From: Methanococcoides sp. AM1
GTDB lineage: Archaea > Halobacteriota > Methanosarcinia > Methanosarcinales > Methanosarcinaceae
DNA length: 64,000 nt
Assembly: GCF_900774055.1 (NCBI RefSeq)
Contig: NZ_CAAGSW010000005.1
Span: forward strand, 186,001 to 250,000
Direction: 5' to 3'
Shown here: positions 28,588 to 37,373 of the stretch, in pieces
Numbering within the stretch: position 1 is the stretch's first letter
How the letters are laid out: each line of letters starts with the position of its first letter
The notes under the pieces: generated by a model
Databases searched by the model: none
What the model was told of the DNA's origin: nothing
What the model saw: only the letters and a program-made list of their open reading frames with translations
Program-made: the position numbers and the translations under genes

Positions 28588-29445
28588 ATGAAGAATATGT
28601 TTAAGACCACATTATTGCTGGCATCCCTGACAGGACTTCTGGTCATTGTAGGTCGTCTTATTGGCGGCACTACCGGTATGTTCATAGCTTTTGCTTTTGC
28701 GATCGTGCTGAACTTTGGTAGTTACTGGTACAGTGACAAGATAGTACTAAAGATGTATCATGCAAAAGAGGTCACTGAATCTGAAAGTCCGAAACTTTAT
28801 GAGATCGTCCGCAAGCTTGCAATGCGTGCAGACCTCCCAATGCCCAAAGTTTACATTGTGGAAACATCCATGCCAAATGCATTTGCAACCGGAAGAGACC
28901 CAAAACATGCAGCAGTTGCAGCCACCACAGGCATCCTTAATCTTCTGACACCGGAAGAGATCGAAGGCGTACTGGCTCACGAGCTTGCACATGTAAAGAA
29001 CCGTGACACACTTATCAGTGCAATTGCAGCAACTATTGCAGGTGTAATCACAATGCTTGCAACATGGGCAAGATGGGCTGCTATTTTCGGTGGTATCGGA
29101 GGCAGGGATGACAATGGAGGAAGCAATATAGTAGGATTCATTGCACTCGCAATTGTGGCACCACTCGCTGCGACCATAATACAGCTTGCAATATCCCGGT
29201 CACGTGAGTTTGCAGCTGATGCAGAAGGAGCACGTATATCACAGAAACCATGGGCACTTGCAAGCGCACTCTCCAAACTTGAGTCTGGTGCTCAGAACTA
29301 CCACCCACGCAGGAACGACGTGCAGCCATCCCAAAATACGGCACATATGTTTATCGTCAATCCCCTGAGAGGTAGCAGACTGATGAAGCTTTTCAGGACA
29401 CATCCATCCACAGAAGAAAGGATCCATCGTTTGAACTCAATGTAA
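28588..29445 (+). CDS. htpX: Membrane zinc metalloprotease HtpX
   Basis: A 285-residue M48B protease for quality control of membrane proteins. Two N-terminal transmembrane helices (about 8-50), the zinc motif HELAH in [12 protein letters not shown], two further helices, and the third ligand in [11 protein letters not shown] are present. The C-terminal [20 protein letters not shown] is typical. A TTTATATAG box about 100 bases upstream implies an untranslated leader of roughly 75 bases; GAGGT precedes the ATG. It is convergent with the DUF488 gene, only five bases apart. Confidence 0.95.
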   Translation: MKNMFKTTLLLASLTGLLVIVGRLIGGTTGMFIAFAFAIVLNFGSYWYSDKIVLKMYHAKEVTESESPKLYEIVRKLAMRADLPMPKVYIVETSMPNAFATGRDPKHAAVAATTGILNLLTPEEIEGVLAHELAHVKNRDTLISAIAATIAGVITMLATWARWAAIFGGIGGRDDNGGSNIVGFIALAIVAPLAATIIQLAISRSREFAADAEGARISQKPWALASALSKLESGAQNYHPRRNDVQPSQNTAHMFIVNPLRGSRLMKLFRTHPSTEERIHRLNSM

Positions 29446-29450
29446 GATAA

Positions 29451-29897
29451 TTAGAACATGAAAAGGTCTGCCTGGCCGGGGTTGGTCAGGTGGATAACTC
29501 TTATTCCACTGGATTCCAGCTCATTTGACAGCTTATACCTGTGACAGTTCTTCGGATTTTTCTCAGCACACATCAGGACAACATCGGAGCCGTTGCTATT
29601 TACTTCTTTTATCTTGCCGATCAGTTTTGTGAAATATTTCCGGAACTCATCCGTTTTGATATAATCAATGTAGCCTTCTTCCCGCAAGCCACCAAGCCCG
29701 GGACAATGAGAATAAGCAATATTGTATTTCGGCAGCACGACCTCGAGGTTCTCTTTATTGAACTCTTCACGTACCGAATGCGGATAGCTGCGAATATCAA
29801 CCAGATAGGAGAGGTCATACTGTTGTAGAATATCGATAAATTCTTCCAGTGACCTGTTTCCATATCCAATGGTATAGCATCGGGTATCTTCATCCAT
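29451..29897 (-). CDS. DUF488 family protein
   Basis: A 148-residue protein of the DUF488 family. Typical segments are YTIGYGNRSLEEFIDIL near the start, LVDIRSYPHS, and VLMCAEKNPKNCHRYKLSNEL, in which the cysteine-rich CAEKNPKNCHR loop is the best conserved feature of the family. The function is unknown. It is monocistronic and convergent with htpX. Confidence 0.88.
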   Translation of the reverse strand: MDEDTRCYTIGYGNRSLEEFIDILQQYDLSYLVDIRSYPHSVREEFNKENLEVVLPKYNIAYSHCPGLGGLREEGYIDYIKTDEFRKYFTKLIGKIKEVNSNGSDVVLMCAEKNPKNCHRYKLSNELESSGIRVIHLTNPGQADLFMF

Positions 29898-30075
29898 CGG
29901 GATGACTGAATGGATGTGAAGTTTATTACTTTTTCTGTATACATTATCAGCAAAGCTAATTGTATGGACCGATCGAGAACCTTATTTCTTTCGTGACAAT
30001 TCCCGGATTATTTTTAAATAGATAGCTATATTAGAGGATAATGCTTATTTTAGTGCATTATAGGGAGAATTTGTC

Positions 30076-30729
30076 ATGACGCAGGATGCGGCAATTGGAA
30101 GGATCATAAAAGCTCAGACCATCAGTGATGCATGGTACCGCGGACTCAATGTAATATGGAATCACGGTAAGGTCATTACAGATGAAAGAGGAAGCCAGAT
30201 ACGAGAGTTCATGAACCTGATGGTCGTGATAGATGACCCATACAGGGATGAGATCCCTGCAGATATCGCATGGAACCATGAGAGGCTGGAAGAGTATGCA
30301 AAGCAGCTTATCACCGGTGAAAATGCACAGGATTTCGAATATACATACGGCCAGAGGCTTCGCAACTGGGATGATAAAACAGACCAGATCGCCTATGTAA
30401 TTGAAAAACTGAAGAATAACAGGACAACACGAAGGGCTACAGCCGTTACATGGATCCCAAATATAGACACCCATGTTGATGAAGTACCCTGTATGATACT
30501 TGATGATTTTAAGATCAGGGATGAAAAGGTCCACCTGACAACAGTATTTCGCAGCCACGACTTTGCAGGTGCTTATCCCGCTAATCTCTATGGCCTTTCC
30601 AAGCTGCTTGAATATGTTGCCGAACATGTCGGACTGAAAGCTGGAACCATCACCACGATGAGTATCTCTGCACATATATATGACCATGACTGGGACAAGA
30701 TCGAGAAAATTGTAAAAGGAGTGCAATAA
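30076..30729 (+). CDS. thyA: Archaeal-type thymidylate synthase
   Basis: A 217-residue short ThyA. The active-site cysteine lies in EVPCMIL, followed later by RSHDFAGAYPANLYGL for substrate binding and an SAHIYDHD motif near the end. Archaeal enzymes of this class use tetrahydromethanopterin or related folates to methylate dUMP. GGGAGA precedes the ATG, and a TTTTTAAATA box lies about 60 bases upstream. The stop codon directly abuts the aroA start, so the two are co-transcribed, an unrelated pairing metabolically. Confidence 0.92.
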   Translation: MTQDAAIGRIIKAQTISDAWYRGLNVIWNHGKVITDERGSQIREFMNLMVVIDDPYRDEIPADIAWNHERLEEYAKQLITGENAQDFEYTYGQRLRNWDDKTDQIAYVIEKLKNNRTTRRATAVTWIPNIDTHVDEVPCMILDDFKIRDEKVHLTTVFRSHDFAGAYPANLYGLSKLLEYVAEHVGLKAGTITTMSISAHIYDHDWDKIEKIVKGVQ

Positions 30730-32013
30730 ATGAAAGTAACAGTTGGAAGATCCAGTGTGCATGGTGAAGTATTCGCACCACCTTCAAAGAGCTACACCCA
30801 CAGGGCTATCACCGTAGCTGCCCTTTCAAGAGATGCAATAATCCACAGACCACTGCTATCTGCAGATACACAATCCACTATACGCGCTAGTGAGATGTTC
30901 GGTGCATACATCGAAAAGGAGGGAGAGAACCTTCAGATCAGCGGTGTGGATGGTATTCCGGAAGTCCCCGATGATGTTATCGATGTAGCAAATTCAGGAA
31001 CTACACTCCGATTCATGACCGCCATCTCTGCACTTACCGACGGAACTACTGTGCTTACTGGCGATAATTCAATAAGGTCAAGACCAAATGACCCACTTAT
31101 CAGAGTCCTGAACGACCTTGGTGTTGATGCCTATTCTACCCGTAACAACGGCTGTGCGCCAATTGTGGTTACTGGCGGACTTAAAGGTGCTATCGTCAAG
31201 ATAGACGGGTCCATCAGTTCACAGTTCATATCAGCATTACTACTTGCATGTCCACTTACAAAGAACAGTACGACCCTCTCTATCAAAGGGGAACTAAAAT
31301 CCAAACCTTATATCGATGTCACACTTGATGTTATTGAAAAAGCAGGTGTTGAGATCCTCGTTGAAGATAATCATAACCCTAAGTTCATCATTCCCGGAAA
31401 CCAGAGATACAACCTTAAGGAATACACTGTCCCGGGTGACTTCTCGTCTGCATCCTATCTTCTTGCAGCCGCTGCAATGACAAACTCCACCGTGACCGTC
31501 AAGAACCTGTTCCCTTCGATGCAGGGAGACATAGCTATCATAAACATACTGAAAGAGATGGGTACAAACATCAGCTGGGATATGGAAGCAGGAACTGTAA
31601 CCGCAAGAGGGGGAGAGCTTCATGGGATCACTATGGATGCAGGTGCCACCCCCGACCTTGTTCCCACAGTTGCTGTCCTTGCTGCCATGGCAAAAGGTGA
31701 TACCATAATAACCAATGCTGAGCATGTGCGCTATAAGGAGACGGACAGGCTTCATGCAATGGCTGTGGAACTTGAGAAAATGGGAATATTTTGCAGGGAA
31801 GAAAAGGACAGACTTACCATAAGAGGAGGGAAATTCACAGGTGCAGAGGTACATGGATGGCACGACCATCGCATCGTAATGGCTTTGACACTTGCAGGAA
31901 TGGTGGCTGGAAATACCACGATCGATACCGCAGAATCCATCTTCATCTCATACCCTAATTTCTTTGATGCAATGCGTTCAATAGGCGCTGACGTTATCCT
32001 TAGTGAACAATGA
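30730..32013 (+). CDS. aroA: 3-phosphoshikimate 1-carboxyvinyltransferase (EPSP synthase)
   Basis: A 427-residue shikimate-pathway enzyme. The N-terminal PPSKSYTHRA binds shikimate phosphate and PEP; NSGTTLRFM, SQFISALLLA and RYKETDRLHAM complete the active site. The length is standard. It begins right after the thyA stop without a spacer and ends in a hairpin terminator that overlaps its stop codon. Together with trpB2 it shows an intact aromatic amino acid route. Confidence 0.96.
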   Translation: MKVTVGRSSVHGEVFAPPSKSYTHRAITVAALSRDAIIHRPLLSADTQSTIRASEMFGAYIEKEGENLQISGVDGIPEVPDDVIDVANSGTTLRFMTAISALTDGTTVLTGDNSIRSRPNDPLIRVLNDLGVDAYSTRNNGCAPIVVTGGLKGAIVKIDGSISSQFISALLLACPLTKNSTTLSIKGELKSKPYIDVTLDVIEKAGVEILVEDNHNPKFIIPGNQRYNLKEYTVPGDFSSASYLLAAAAMTNSTVTVKNLFPSMQGDIAIINILKEMGTNISWDMEAGTVTARGGELHGITMDAGATPDLVPTVAVLAAMAKGDTIITNAEHVRYKETDRLHAMAVELEKMGIFCREEKDRLTIRGGKFTGAEVHGWHDHRIVMALTLAGMVAGNTTIDTAESIFISYPNFFDAMRSIGADVILSEQ

Positions 32014-32041
32014 AAAAGATCCATTGTTCATTTTATTATTT
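32005..32041 (+). terminator. Terminator of thyA-aroA
   Basis: An eight-base-pair hairpin (GAACAATG with CATTGTTC, 32005-32012 and 32022-32029) is followed by a T-rich tract. Confidence 0.65.
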
Positions 32042-32061
32042 TTACTTTTAGAGTTGTTCCC

Positions 32062-33261
32062 ATGATCTATGATGTTGTTGTGATCGGAGCCGGACCAACA
32101 GGATCCACAGCTGCACGCTATGCTGCCAAATACGGTGCAAAGGTACTCATGATCGAGGAACACTCATCTATCGGCACGCCCGTGGAGTGCACCGGACTAT
32201 TAAGTACACGTGCTGTAGCTGAATGTGATATAGCACCTGATGATGATTTCGTATTGAACAGTGTACGTGGTGCCTTTGTCTATTCGCCAAATGGGACCTG
32301 TCTTCCTATAGACGGCAGGAAGACAAAGGCATATGTTGTTTCAAGAAAGATGTTTGACCGAAACCTTGTTTCAATGGCAGTGGATTCCGGTGCAGAACTG
32401 ATTCTAAAAGGGCGTGTGACAGGGCTTCTGGAGAAGGATGGAATTCAGGTCCTTTCAGTAATGCATATGGGAAGACCGATCACCATAAAGGCAAGGGTTG
32501 TCATCGGAGCAGACGGTGTAAAGAGCAATATTGCCAGATATGCAGGTCTAGGAAGAGTTGACAGGATCCTGTCAGGAGTACAGATAGAAGCACCCTATCG
32601 ATCAAAAGACGATGATTTTGTAGAGCTTTTCGTTGGATCGAATGCACCTGGTTTTTTTGCATGGACCGTACCTGTCACCGAGAACATATCAAGAATAGGA
32701 CTTGCCGTTGAACCAGGCAACGAACAAAATGCAATAAACTACCTCAAAGGAGTTATTTCTTCGAACCCGCACGTTTCCAGCAGAAATTCCCGGTGTATGC
32801 TTGATCTTGTGGTTGGTGGCATCCCTATAGGCCCCCTTAAGAGAACTTACAGCAATGGCATTCTCATTGCAGGAGATGCTGCAGGACAAGTAAAACCAAC
32901 ATCAGGAGGTGGTATATACACAGGAGCTGCCTGTGCAAAGATCGCAGGTGAAGTTGCAGCAAATGCCGCACTTGATGGAGATGTTTCCGGAGAGAGGCTC
33001 AGTTCATACGAAAAACGATGGCAGGCCGAACTTGGCCGCGAACTTGGAATCGGAATGAAGATCCATGATTTCGTCGGCGGACTAAACGATGATCAGCTAG
33101 ATGAACTAATAGCATCGATGAATAATCCTGCCATACTTGAAATGATCACAAAGTATGGAGATATGGACCATCCCTCGATATTGATCAAAAAATTATTGAA
33201 TCCAATGAACTCAAGGCACCTGATCGGTGTTTTCAGGACTTTTGCAAAAGCGATACTGTGA
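32062..33261 (+). CDS. Geranylgeranyl-reductase-family flavoprotein
   Basis: A 399-residue FAD enzyme. The Rossmann dinucleotide motif is VIGAGPTGSTAARYAAKYGAKV (residues 6-27), followed by a TPVECTGLLS loop and a second FAD motif, GDAAGQVKPTSGGGIYTGA (about 273-291). The CxG in the ECTGL loop is typical of archaeal geranylgeranyl reductases that saturate the double bonds of archaeal membrane lipids. Several paralogs exist in methanogens, so the exact substrate is uncertain. It follows the aroA terminator by 20 bases. Confidence 0.87.
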   Translation: MIYDVVVIGAGPTGSTAARYAAKYGAKVLMIEEHSSIGTPVECTGLLSTRAVAECDIAPDDDFVLNSVRGAFVYSPNGTCLPIDGRKTKAYVVSRKMFDRNLVSMAVDSGAELILKGRVTGLLEKDGIQVLSVMHMGRPITIKARVVIGADGVKSNIARYAGLGRVDRILSGVQIEAPYRSKDDDFVELFVGSNAPGFFAWTVPVTENISRIGLAVEPGNEQNAINYLKGVISSNPHVSSRNSRCMLDLVVGGIPIGPLKRTYSNGILIAGDAAGQVKPTSGGGIYTGAACAKIAGEVAANAALDGDVSGERLSSYEKRWQAELGRELGIGMKIHDFVGGLNDDQLDELIASMNNPAILEMITKYGDMDHPSILIKKLLNPMNSRHLIGVFRTFAKAIL

Positions 33262-33290
33262 CCTTTTTTGCATAGCAGTTATTTTACTTT

Positions 33291-33794
33291 TCAGTATATG
33301 CTAACCCCTTTAACACCTTGAAGAGCCAGGATGTCACTAACCAGTTCACCAGGGATCTTTGAGTCGGTGATGATAGTCAGTTTTGCTTCACTATTAAAAT
33401 GAGGATCATCCGATACTGCCTGTCTGATGCTGAGACCATGATCGGAAATCACTTTTGAAACGTTAGAAAGGATACCTACATTTGCAGCATCATCGGGCGT
33501 GATTATAATGACACCAAGACCAAGGGACGGAGCAACATCACGAAGGAATGGTATTGATTTTACATTCTGGAAAATGTTTTTCAGGAGTTCGTCAGTGAGA
33601 ATGGTATCTGTAGTAGCATCGACTACCCTGCGATCCACGCCTGCTTCCTTTGCAAGTTGTGTATGAGGGATCTCAATTGAGCCGGATGTCACTTTTCCTT
33701 CATCATTTACCTGAAATCCACGTTCAAAAAGGATCTTTATGACCTTTTGCTGTGCAGGATGCTTTTCGAACTTTTTGAGTACTGTGCTCCACAT
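33291..33794 (-). CDS. Predicted amino-acid metabolism regulator with winged helix and ACT domain
   Basis: A 167-residue protein. An N-terminal winged-helix-like region (about 1-75; HPAQQKVIKILFERGFQV, IPHTQLAKEAGVDRRVVDAT) is followed by a conserved linker (FLRDVAPSLGLGVIII) and a C-terminal ACT domain (VGILSNVSKVISDHGLSIRQAVSDDP). This arrangement matches archaeal predicted regulators of amino acid metabolism. I start at MWSTVL (33794); ATG 33803 has a GGGAA stretch nearby and is an alternative. It is divergent from the HMGL-family gene, whose upstream inverted repeats might be its target; this is inference. Confidence 0.85.
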   Translation of the reverse strand: MWSTVLKKFEKHPAQQKVIKILFERGFQVNDEGKVTSGSIEIPHTQLAKEAGVDRRVVDATTDTILTDELLKNIFQNVKSIPFLRDVAPSLGLGVIIITPDDAANVGILSNVSKVISDHGLSIRQAVSDDPHFNSEAKLTIITDSKIPGELVSDILALQGVKGVSIY

Positions 33795-33815
33795 GATTAC
33801 CATCTTGTTTCCCAA

Positions 33816-34124
33816 ATTATAAAGATTTAAGCTCTGATCCAGACAAAAAAGCAGTTAATAAATGTTCCGTTAATAAAGGTACTCCAAAAACTATAGAACC
33901 TGCCTTCTAAATTATTTTAAGGGTTAAAAAGAAAGACATTTTAAGGATAAAGTATTACAGGAGTAAAATCAAAGATAAAACTCAATCAGATAATGATGTT
34001 TTTTACAGACAGGTTCCTATTCAAAAAACGGACTGTTCTCAAACCGTTTTGTCATACGAATATAAAGGACCTGTAATAGCTTTAACCACATATTTCACAG
34101 TCGATTACTCCAAGGAGGTAATTT
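33816..34124. promoter_or_regulatory. Upstream region of the HMGL gene with nested inverted repeats
   Basis: Two nested inverted repeats are visible. The outer arms are ACAGGTTCC (34009-34017) and AGGACCTGT (34066-34074); the inner arms are AAAACGG (34025-34031) and CCGTTTT (34044-34050). They lie beside an AATATAAAG element (34059-34067) that could be the TATA box, so an operator reading is likelier than a leader RNA. A near-perfect AAGGAGGTAATT ribosome binding site precedes the ATG at 34125. Confidence 0.5.
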
Positions 34125-35402
34125 ATGAATATATACAAAACTTATGAGGATCTTCCAAAGATCAAGCTCCCACTGGGACAGGAAGTAAGCATAAGTGACA
34201 GTACCATTCGTGATGGGGCACAGATGCCTGGTATTGTCTTAAAGGCAGATCACAAGCTCAAAATATACGAGTACCTGCATCAGATAGGAATTGAAAAACT
34301 GGAAACATTCGTCTATAATGAGCGTGACAGGAACGCGGTTAAGATGATGTTTGACAGGGGTTATGAATCACCCGAGATCACCGGCTGGGCAAGAGCCGTA
34401 CCTGCAGATATAGACATGGTCCTTGATATTGAAGAAATTGAAGAAACGGGGGTCTTGATGTCAGTCTCTGATGCACATGTCATAGACAAGATGGGACTCC
34501 CCAACAGGGAAGCAGCAGAAGAGAAGTACCTGAACGCACTCCAGTATGCAGTTGACCATGGTCTTCGAACTCGTGCACATATTGAGGATATGACACGAGC
34601 TGACAATACTTATTTCGTGTATCCACTTATTGAAAAGATACTTGAGATAGATCCGAATTGTACGATCCGTCTTTGTGATACGATCGGTTTTGGAGTTCCA
34701 TTTATAGATGTGGATGAACCATTCGGCATACCAGAGATGGTGAAACACTTAAAAGATAATCTTAATGTACAGAACATTGAGACACATTGCCACGATGATT
34801 TTGGCCTGGCAGTTGCCAACTCTATTGCAGGATACTGGCATGGTGCAAACTGGTCCAATGTAACTTTCCTCGGTATTGGTGAAAGGGCTGGAAATGCAGA
34901 AATGGAGAAATTGTTGCTTTTCCTTAGCCGTCGTGTTGAAGGCTTTGACAAATATAACCTTGAATGTCTTACAGAGTTTGCAAAATTCATGCAGAAGGAA
35001 ATTGGTATCAGGATACCAAGGAACAAATCTGTCGTAGGGAAAAATGTTTTTGCCCACGAGTCAGGCATCCACACTGCAGGCGTCATCAAGAACCCATTCA
35101 CCTACGAACCATATCCACCGGAGATCGTAGGCGGAACGAGAGCTTTCCTTATAGGCGATTCATCAGGTATCGAAGTACTTCGTTTCAAAGTACAGGATAC
35201 ACTGAACGAACTTATTGGCGTTCAGATAACCGTCGAAAAGAACGACTCACGCCTGAGATCGATCCAGAACGATATACACACACTTTATGACAAGGAAAAG
35301 CGTGTTTCCTGCATCTCTGATGAAGAGATACAGGCATACGTCGAGAAATATTTCCTCTTCGAGCCTATAATCGAGAAGAACATGGGCAGAAAAACAGCCT
35401 GA
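34125..35402 (+). CDS. HMGL-like synthase (isopropylmalate/homocitrate/citramalate synthase superfamily)
   Basis: A 425-residue TIM-barrel acyltransferase or lyase. Family motifs are SDSTIRDGAQMPG (metal aspartate and catalytic Arg, about 24-36), HCHDDFGLAVANS (metal histidines), GIGERAGNAEME and HESGIHTAG in the C-terminal part. The usual motif DTTLRDGEQ is here DSTIRDGAQ, so it belongs to a divergent branch. It lacks the full LeuA regulatory domain, which makes a plain 2-isopropylmalate synthase unlikely. Substrate cannot be decided by eye. The exceptionally strong ribosome binding site suggests high expression. Confidence 0.8.
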   Translation: MNIYKTYEDLPKIKLPLGQEVSISDSTIRDGAQMPGIVLKADHKLKIYEYLHQIGIEKLETFVYNERDRNAVKMMFDRGYESPEITGWARAVPADIDMVLDIEEIEETGVLMSVSDAHVIDKMGLPNREAAEEKYLNALQYAVDHGLRTRAHIEDMTRADNTYFVYPLIEKILEIDPNCTIRLCDTIGFGVPFIDVDEPFGIPEMVKHLKDNLNVQNIETHCHDDFGLAVANSIAGYWHGANWSNVTFLGIGERAGNAEMEKLLLFLSRRVEGFDKYNLECLTEFAKFMQKEIGIRIPRNKSVVGKNVFAHESGIHTAGVIKNPFTYEPYPPEIVGGTRAFLIGDSSGIEVLRFKVQDTLNELIGVQITVEKNDSRLRSIQNDIHTLYDKEKRVSCISDEEIQAYVEKYFLFEPIIEKNMGRKTA

Positions 35403-35408
35403 AACTTG

Positions 35409-35439
35409 TCCGCTTTTTAGCGGATAAGTATACTTTTTT
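35409..35439 (+). terminator. Terminator after the HMGL-family gene
   Basis: A TCCGCT-TTTT-AGCGGA hairpin (35409-35424) is followed shortly by a run of six T residues. Confidence 0.6.
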
Positions 35440-35531
35440 AAAATATCTGATTTAATATTTGCAATATTGAATTGCCATATTATAACAGAGACCTGGTAAA
35501 AAATGGTCAGGAAAGGATTTTGCTAAAAAAC

Positions 35532-36971
35532 TCACGCATCGTTCGAGTTAACAATAACATCTTCGCCCAGTACTTTTCTTTGTGTTTCACGTTTTGAGTG
35601 TTCAAAGCGTTCCTGCATTGCTGGTTTCTTGCTGCCTACCCATTTATCCATGATCACACAGGTTACAAGATCACCGGTGACATTCACAGATGTACGGCAC
35701 ATATCAAGGATCCTGTCCACACCAATTATAAGTGCTATACCTGCAGTCGGTATTCCAACACTGCTCAGTATCATTGCAAGTATAACTATTCCGACACCAG
35801 GTGTAGAAGGTGTACCGATCGAAGCACCTACCACGGTGATCATAAGCAACAGAAGAGCCCCGAACCCAAGTTCCACGCCAAATACCTGTGCGAGGAAAAC
35901 TGCTGCTATACTCTGGTAAAGAGCTGTTCCATTCATGTTTATAGTTGCACCAAGTGGGATGACAAATTGTGAAATCGAAGGTCTGACACCTAATTTATCC
36001 TCTGCGGTCTTGATGGACAAAGGCATGACAACAGCAGAACTGGATGTTGAGAATGCAAGTAACAGTACGTCCCTTACAGATCTCAGGAAATTAATAGGAC
36101 CTTTTCTTGAAATAATAAAAACTATCATCAGGTAAAAGACAAGTAGTGATAGGAGCCCTAAAAGTACAGTACCCACATAGACCAGCATTCCCATAAGCGC
36201 AGCGATCCCAAGATTCAGCGTGAACTTGCTTATAAGACCAAAAACAGCAAGAGGAGCAAGTAACATGGTCCATCGTACAACTGTCATGCTCACTTCCTGA
36301 AGCGAACCCAACAGATCGAGCAGGGGTTTTGATTGTGTGGGTGACATCGATACCAGAGCCAGACCTATTATGACAGAGAACACAACCACCTGAAGCATCT
36401 GCCCGGTAGCAAGTGATCCAAGCGGATTGGTAGGCAGGATCGTTGTGACCATTCCCGGAACATCTGCAATGCCGGGAGTGATAATAGCATCCTCGCTGAC
36501 CGAAGGCATTTCCGATCCCATTGTGCTCTGGACAAGTTCACTGCTGATATAACTGCCCGGATCTATCATTAAAGCAAGGCTCAGACCGATAATTATGGCA
36601 AGTGCTGTGGTCGCGAGGAAATATGCAACCGTACGCGACCCGATCATTTTGAGCTGCTCCATGTCCTCGCCGGCAGCGATACCCCGGATGATCGATGCAA
36701 AAACAAGAGGAACAACTATCATTTGCAATAGTGCCAAAAATATGTATCCCGGTAACGCCAGCCATTCACCAATTGCATATGAAACATTTTGACCCACCAA
36801 TCCTGCTGATGGTCCAAGTATCAGGCCGACAATGATCCCCAGAAACATCCCGATCAATATCTTGAGCCAGAGGCGGCCCTTAACTAATGACTGCAGCTGG
36901 AAGCTAAGATGCTTCAACGAACGTGGATGTATCACGGAAAGAGGGTCAGGAATGCGGTATCTGTTTGACAT
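35532..36971 (-). CDS. Dicarboxylate/amino acid:cation symporter (DAACS family)
   Basis: A 479-residue membrane transporter. After ~35 polar residues come eight transmembrane helices with two re-entrant loops; the STSSSAVVMPLSI loop (serine-rich HP1), NMNGTALYQ (sodium and substrate site) and the GTPSTPGVGIVIL HP2 loop are the hallmarks of glutamate/aspartate/C4-dicarboxylate symporters. ATG 36971 is preferred over the GTG at 36977. It is convergent with the HMGL-family gene, and both have similar inverted repeats upstream. It probably imports glutamate, aspartate or another dicarboxylate with Na+ or H+. Confidence 0.93.
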   Translation of the reverse strand: MSNRYRIPDPLSVIHPRSLKHLSFQLQSLVKGRLWLKILIGMFLGIIVGLILGPSAGLVGQNVSYAIGEWLALPGYIFLALLQMIVVPLVFASIIRGIAAGEDMEQLKMIGSRTVAYFLATTALAIIIGLSLALMIDPGSYISSELVQSTMGSEMPSVSEDAIITPGIADVPGMVTTILPTNPLGSLATGQMLQVVVFSVIIGLALVSMSPTQSKPLLDLLGSLQEVSMTVVRWTMLLAPLAVFGLISKFTLNLGIAALMGMLVYVGTVLLGLLSLLVFYLMIVFIISRKGPINFLRSVRDVLLLAFSTSSSAVVMPLSIKTAEDKLGVRPSISQFVIPLGATINMNGTALYQSIAAVFLAQVFGVELGFGALLLLMITVVGASIGTPSTPGVGIVILAMILSSVGIPTAGIALIIGVDRILDMCRTSVNVTGDLVTCVIMDKWVGSKKPAMQERFEHSKRETQRKVLGEDVIVNSNDA

Positions 36972-37023
36972 GATCACAAGTTCAATTACGCGTTATGTGG
37001 CTTGAAGTGTTAATTAGATGTGC

Positions 37024-37068
37024 GAACGGTGACCTGCCTTTTCACAGGTCCCTATATAATAGTCGTTC
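37024..37068 (-). promoter_or_regulatory. Symporter promoter with a palindrome downstream of the TATA box
   Basis: On the minus strand an ATTATATAG box (37060-37052) is followed by an inverted repeat GACCTG/CAGGTC (37031-37036 and 37045-37050). The palindrome lies where the transcript should begin, and outer arms GAACG and CGTTC (37024-37028 and 37064-37068) enclose both. This looks like a repressor operator for the symporter gene that starts at 36971. Confidence 0.5.
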
Positions 37069-37099
37069 TGTACGATTTAAAGTCTTTGAACGAAACTTA

Positions 37100-37165
37100 T
37101 ATTGGATTTGTTCGAAGGAATTCGAGGGTTCGAATCCGACCCCCACATAGTAAGTCGGGGATATA
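37100..37165 (+). repeat. tRNA-3'-end-like fragment with a shared downstream tail
   Basis: The stretch GAGGGTTCGAATCC near 37123-37136 looks like a tRNA T-loop, and CCCCCACA follows like an acceptor end, but the T-stem does not pair properly and no 5' half is found. The 14 bases AAGTCGGGGATATA that follow (37152-37165) recur at 1250-1263, with a weaker T-arm-like sequence before them there as well. It may be a decayed attachment site or dispersed repeat. Confidence 0.35.
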
Positions 37166-37373
37166 GGTAACGTGAAAAAACGAAACTCTTCTAAATTTTT
37201 GAGTGTATTCAAGTTCTAATCTTCTCTCCTCACATGCAATGTTATTGAAAAACCATTTTTGGTATGGAAATCCAATTATTATCAATTTTTAAGTTACTTT
37301 CAAGTTATATTTAGAATATCCAAAAATACTAAATAGTGACGACACCCAATTTTTAATGTGGAAGTGGTATGGA

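Noticed and set aside
30058-30762. 234-codon minus-strand frame
   Set aside because: Exactly antisense to thyA, which has complete active-site motifs.
34009-34074. A riboswitch upstream of the HMGL-family gene
   Set aside because: The probable TATA box lies within the hairpin region, so most of it would not be transcribed; an operator is the simpler reading.
37100-37165. A functional tRNA gene
   Set aside because: Only a T-loop and acceptor-like end are present; the T-stem does not pair and no 5' half or anticodon arm is found.
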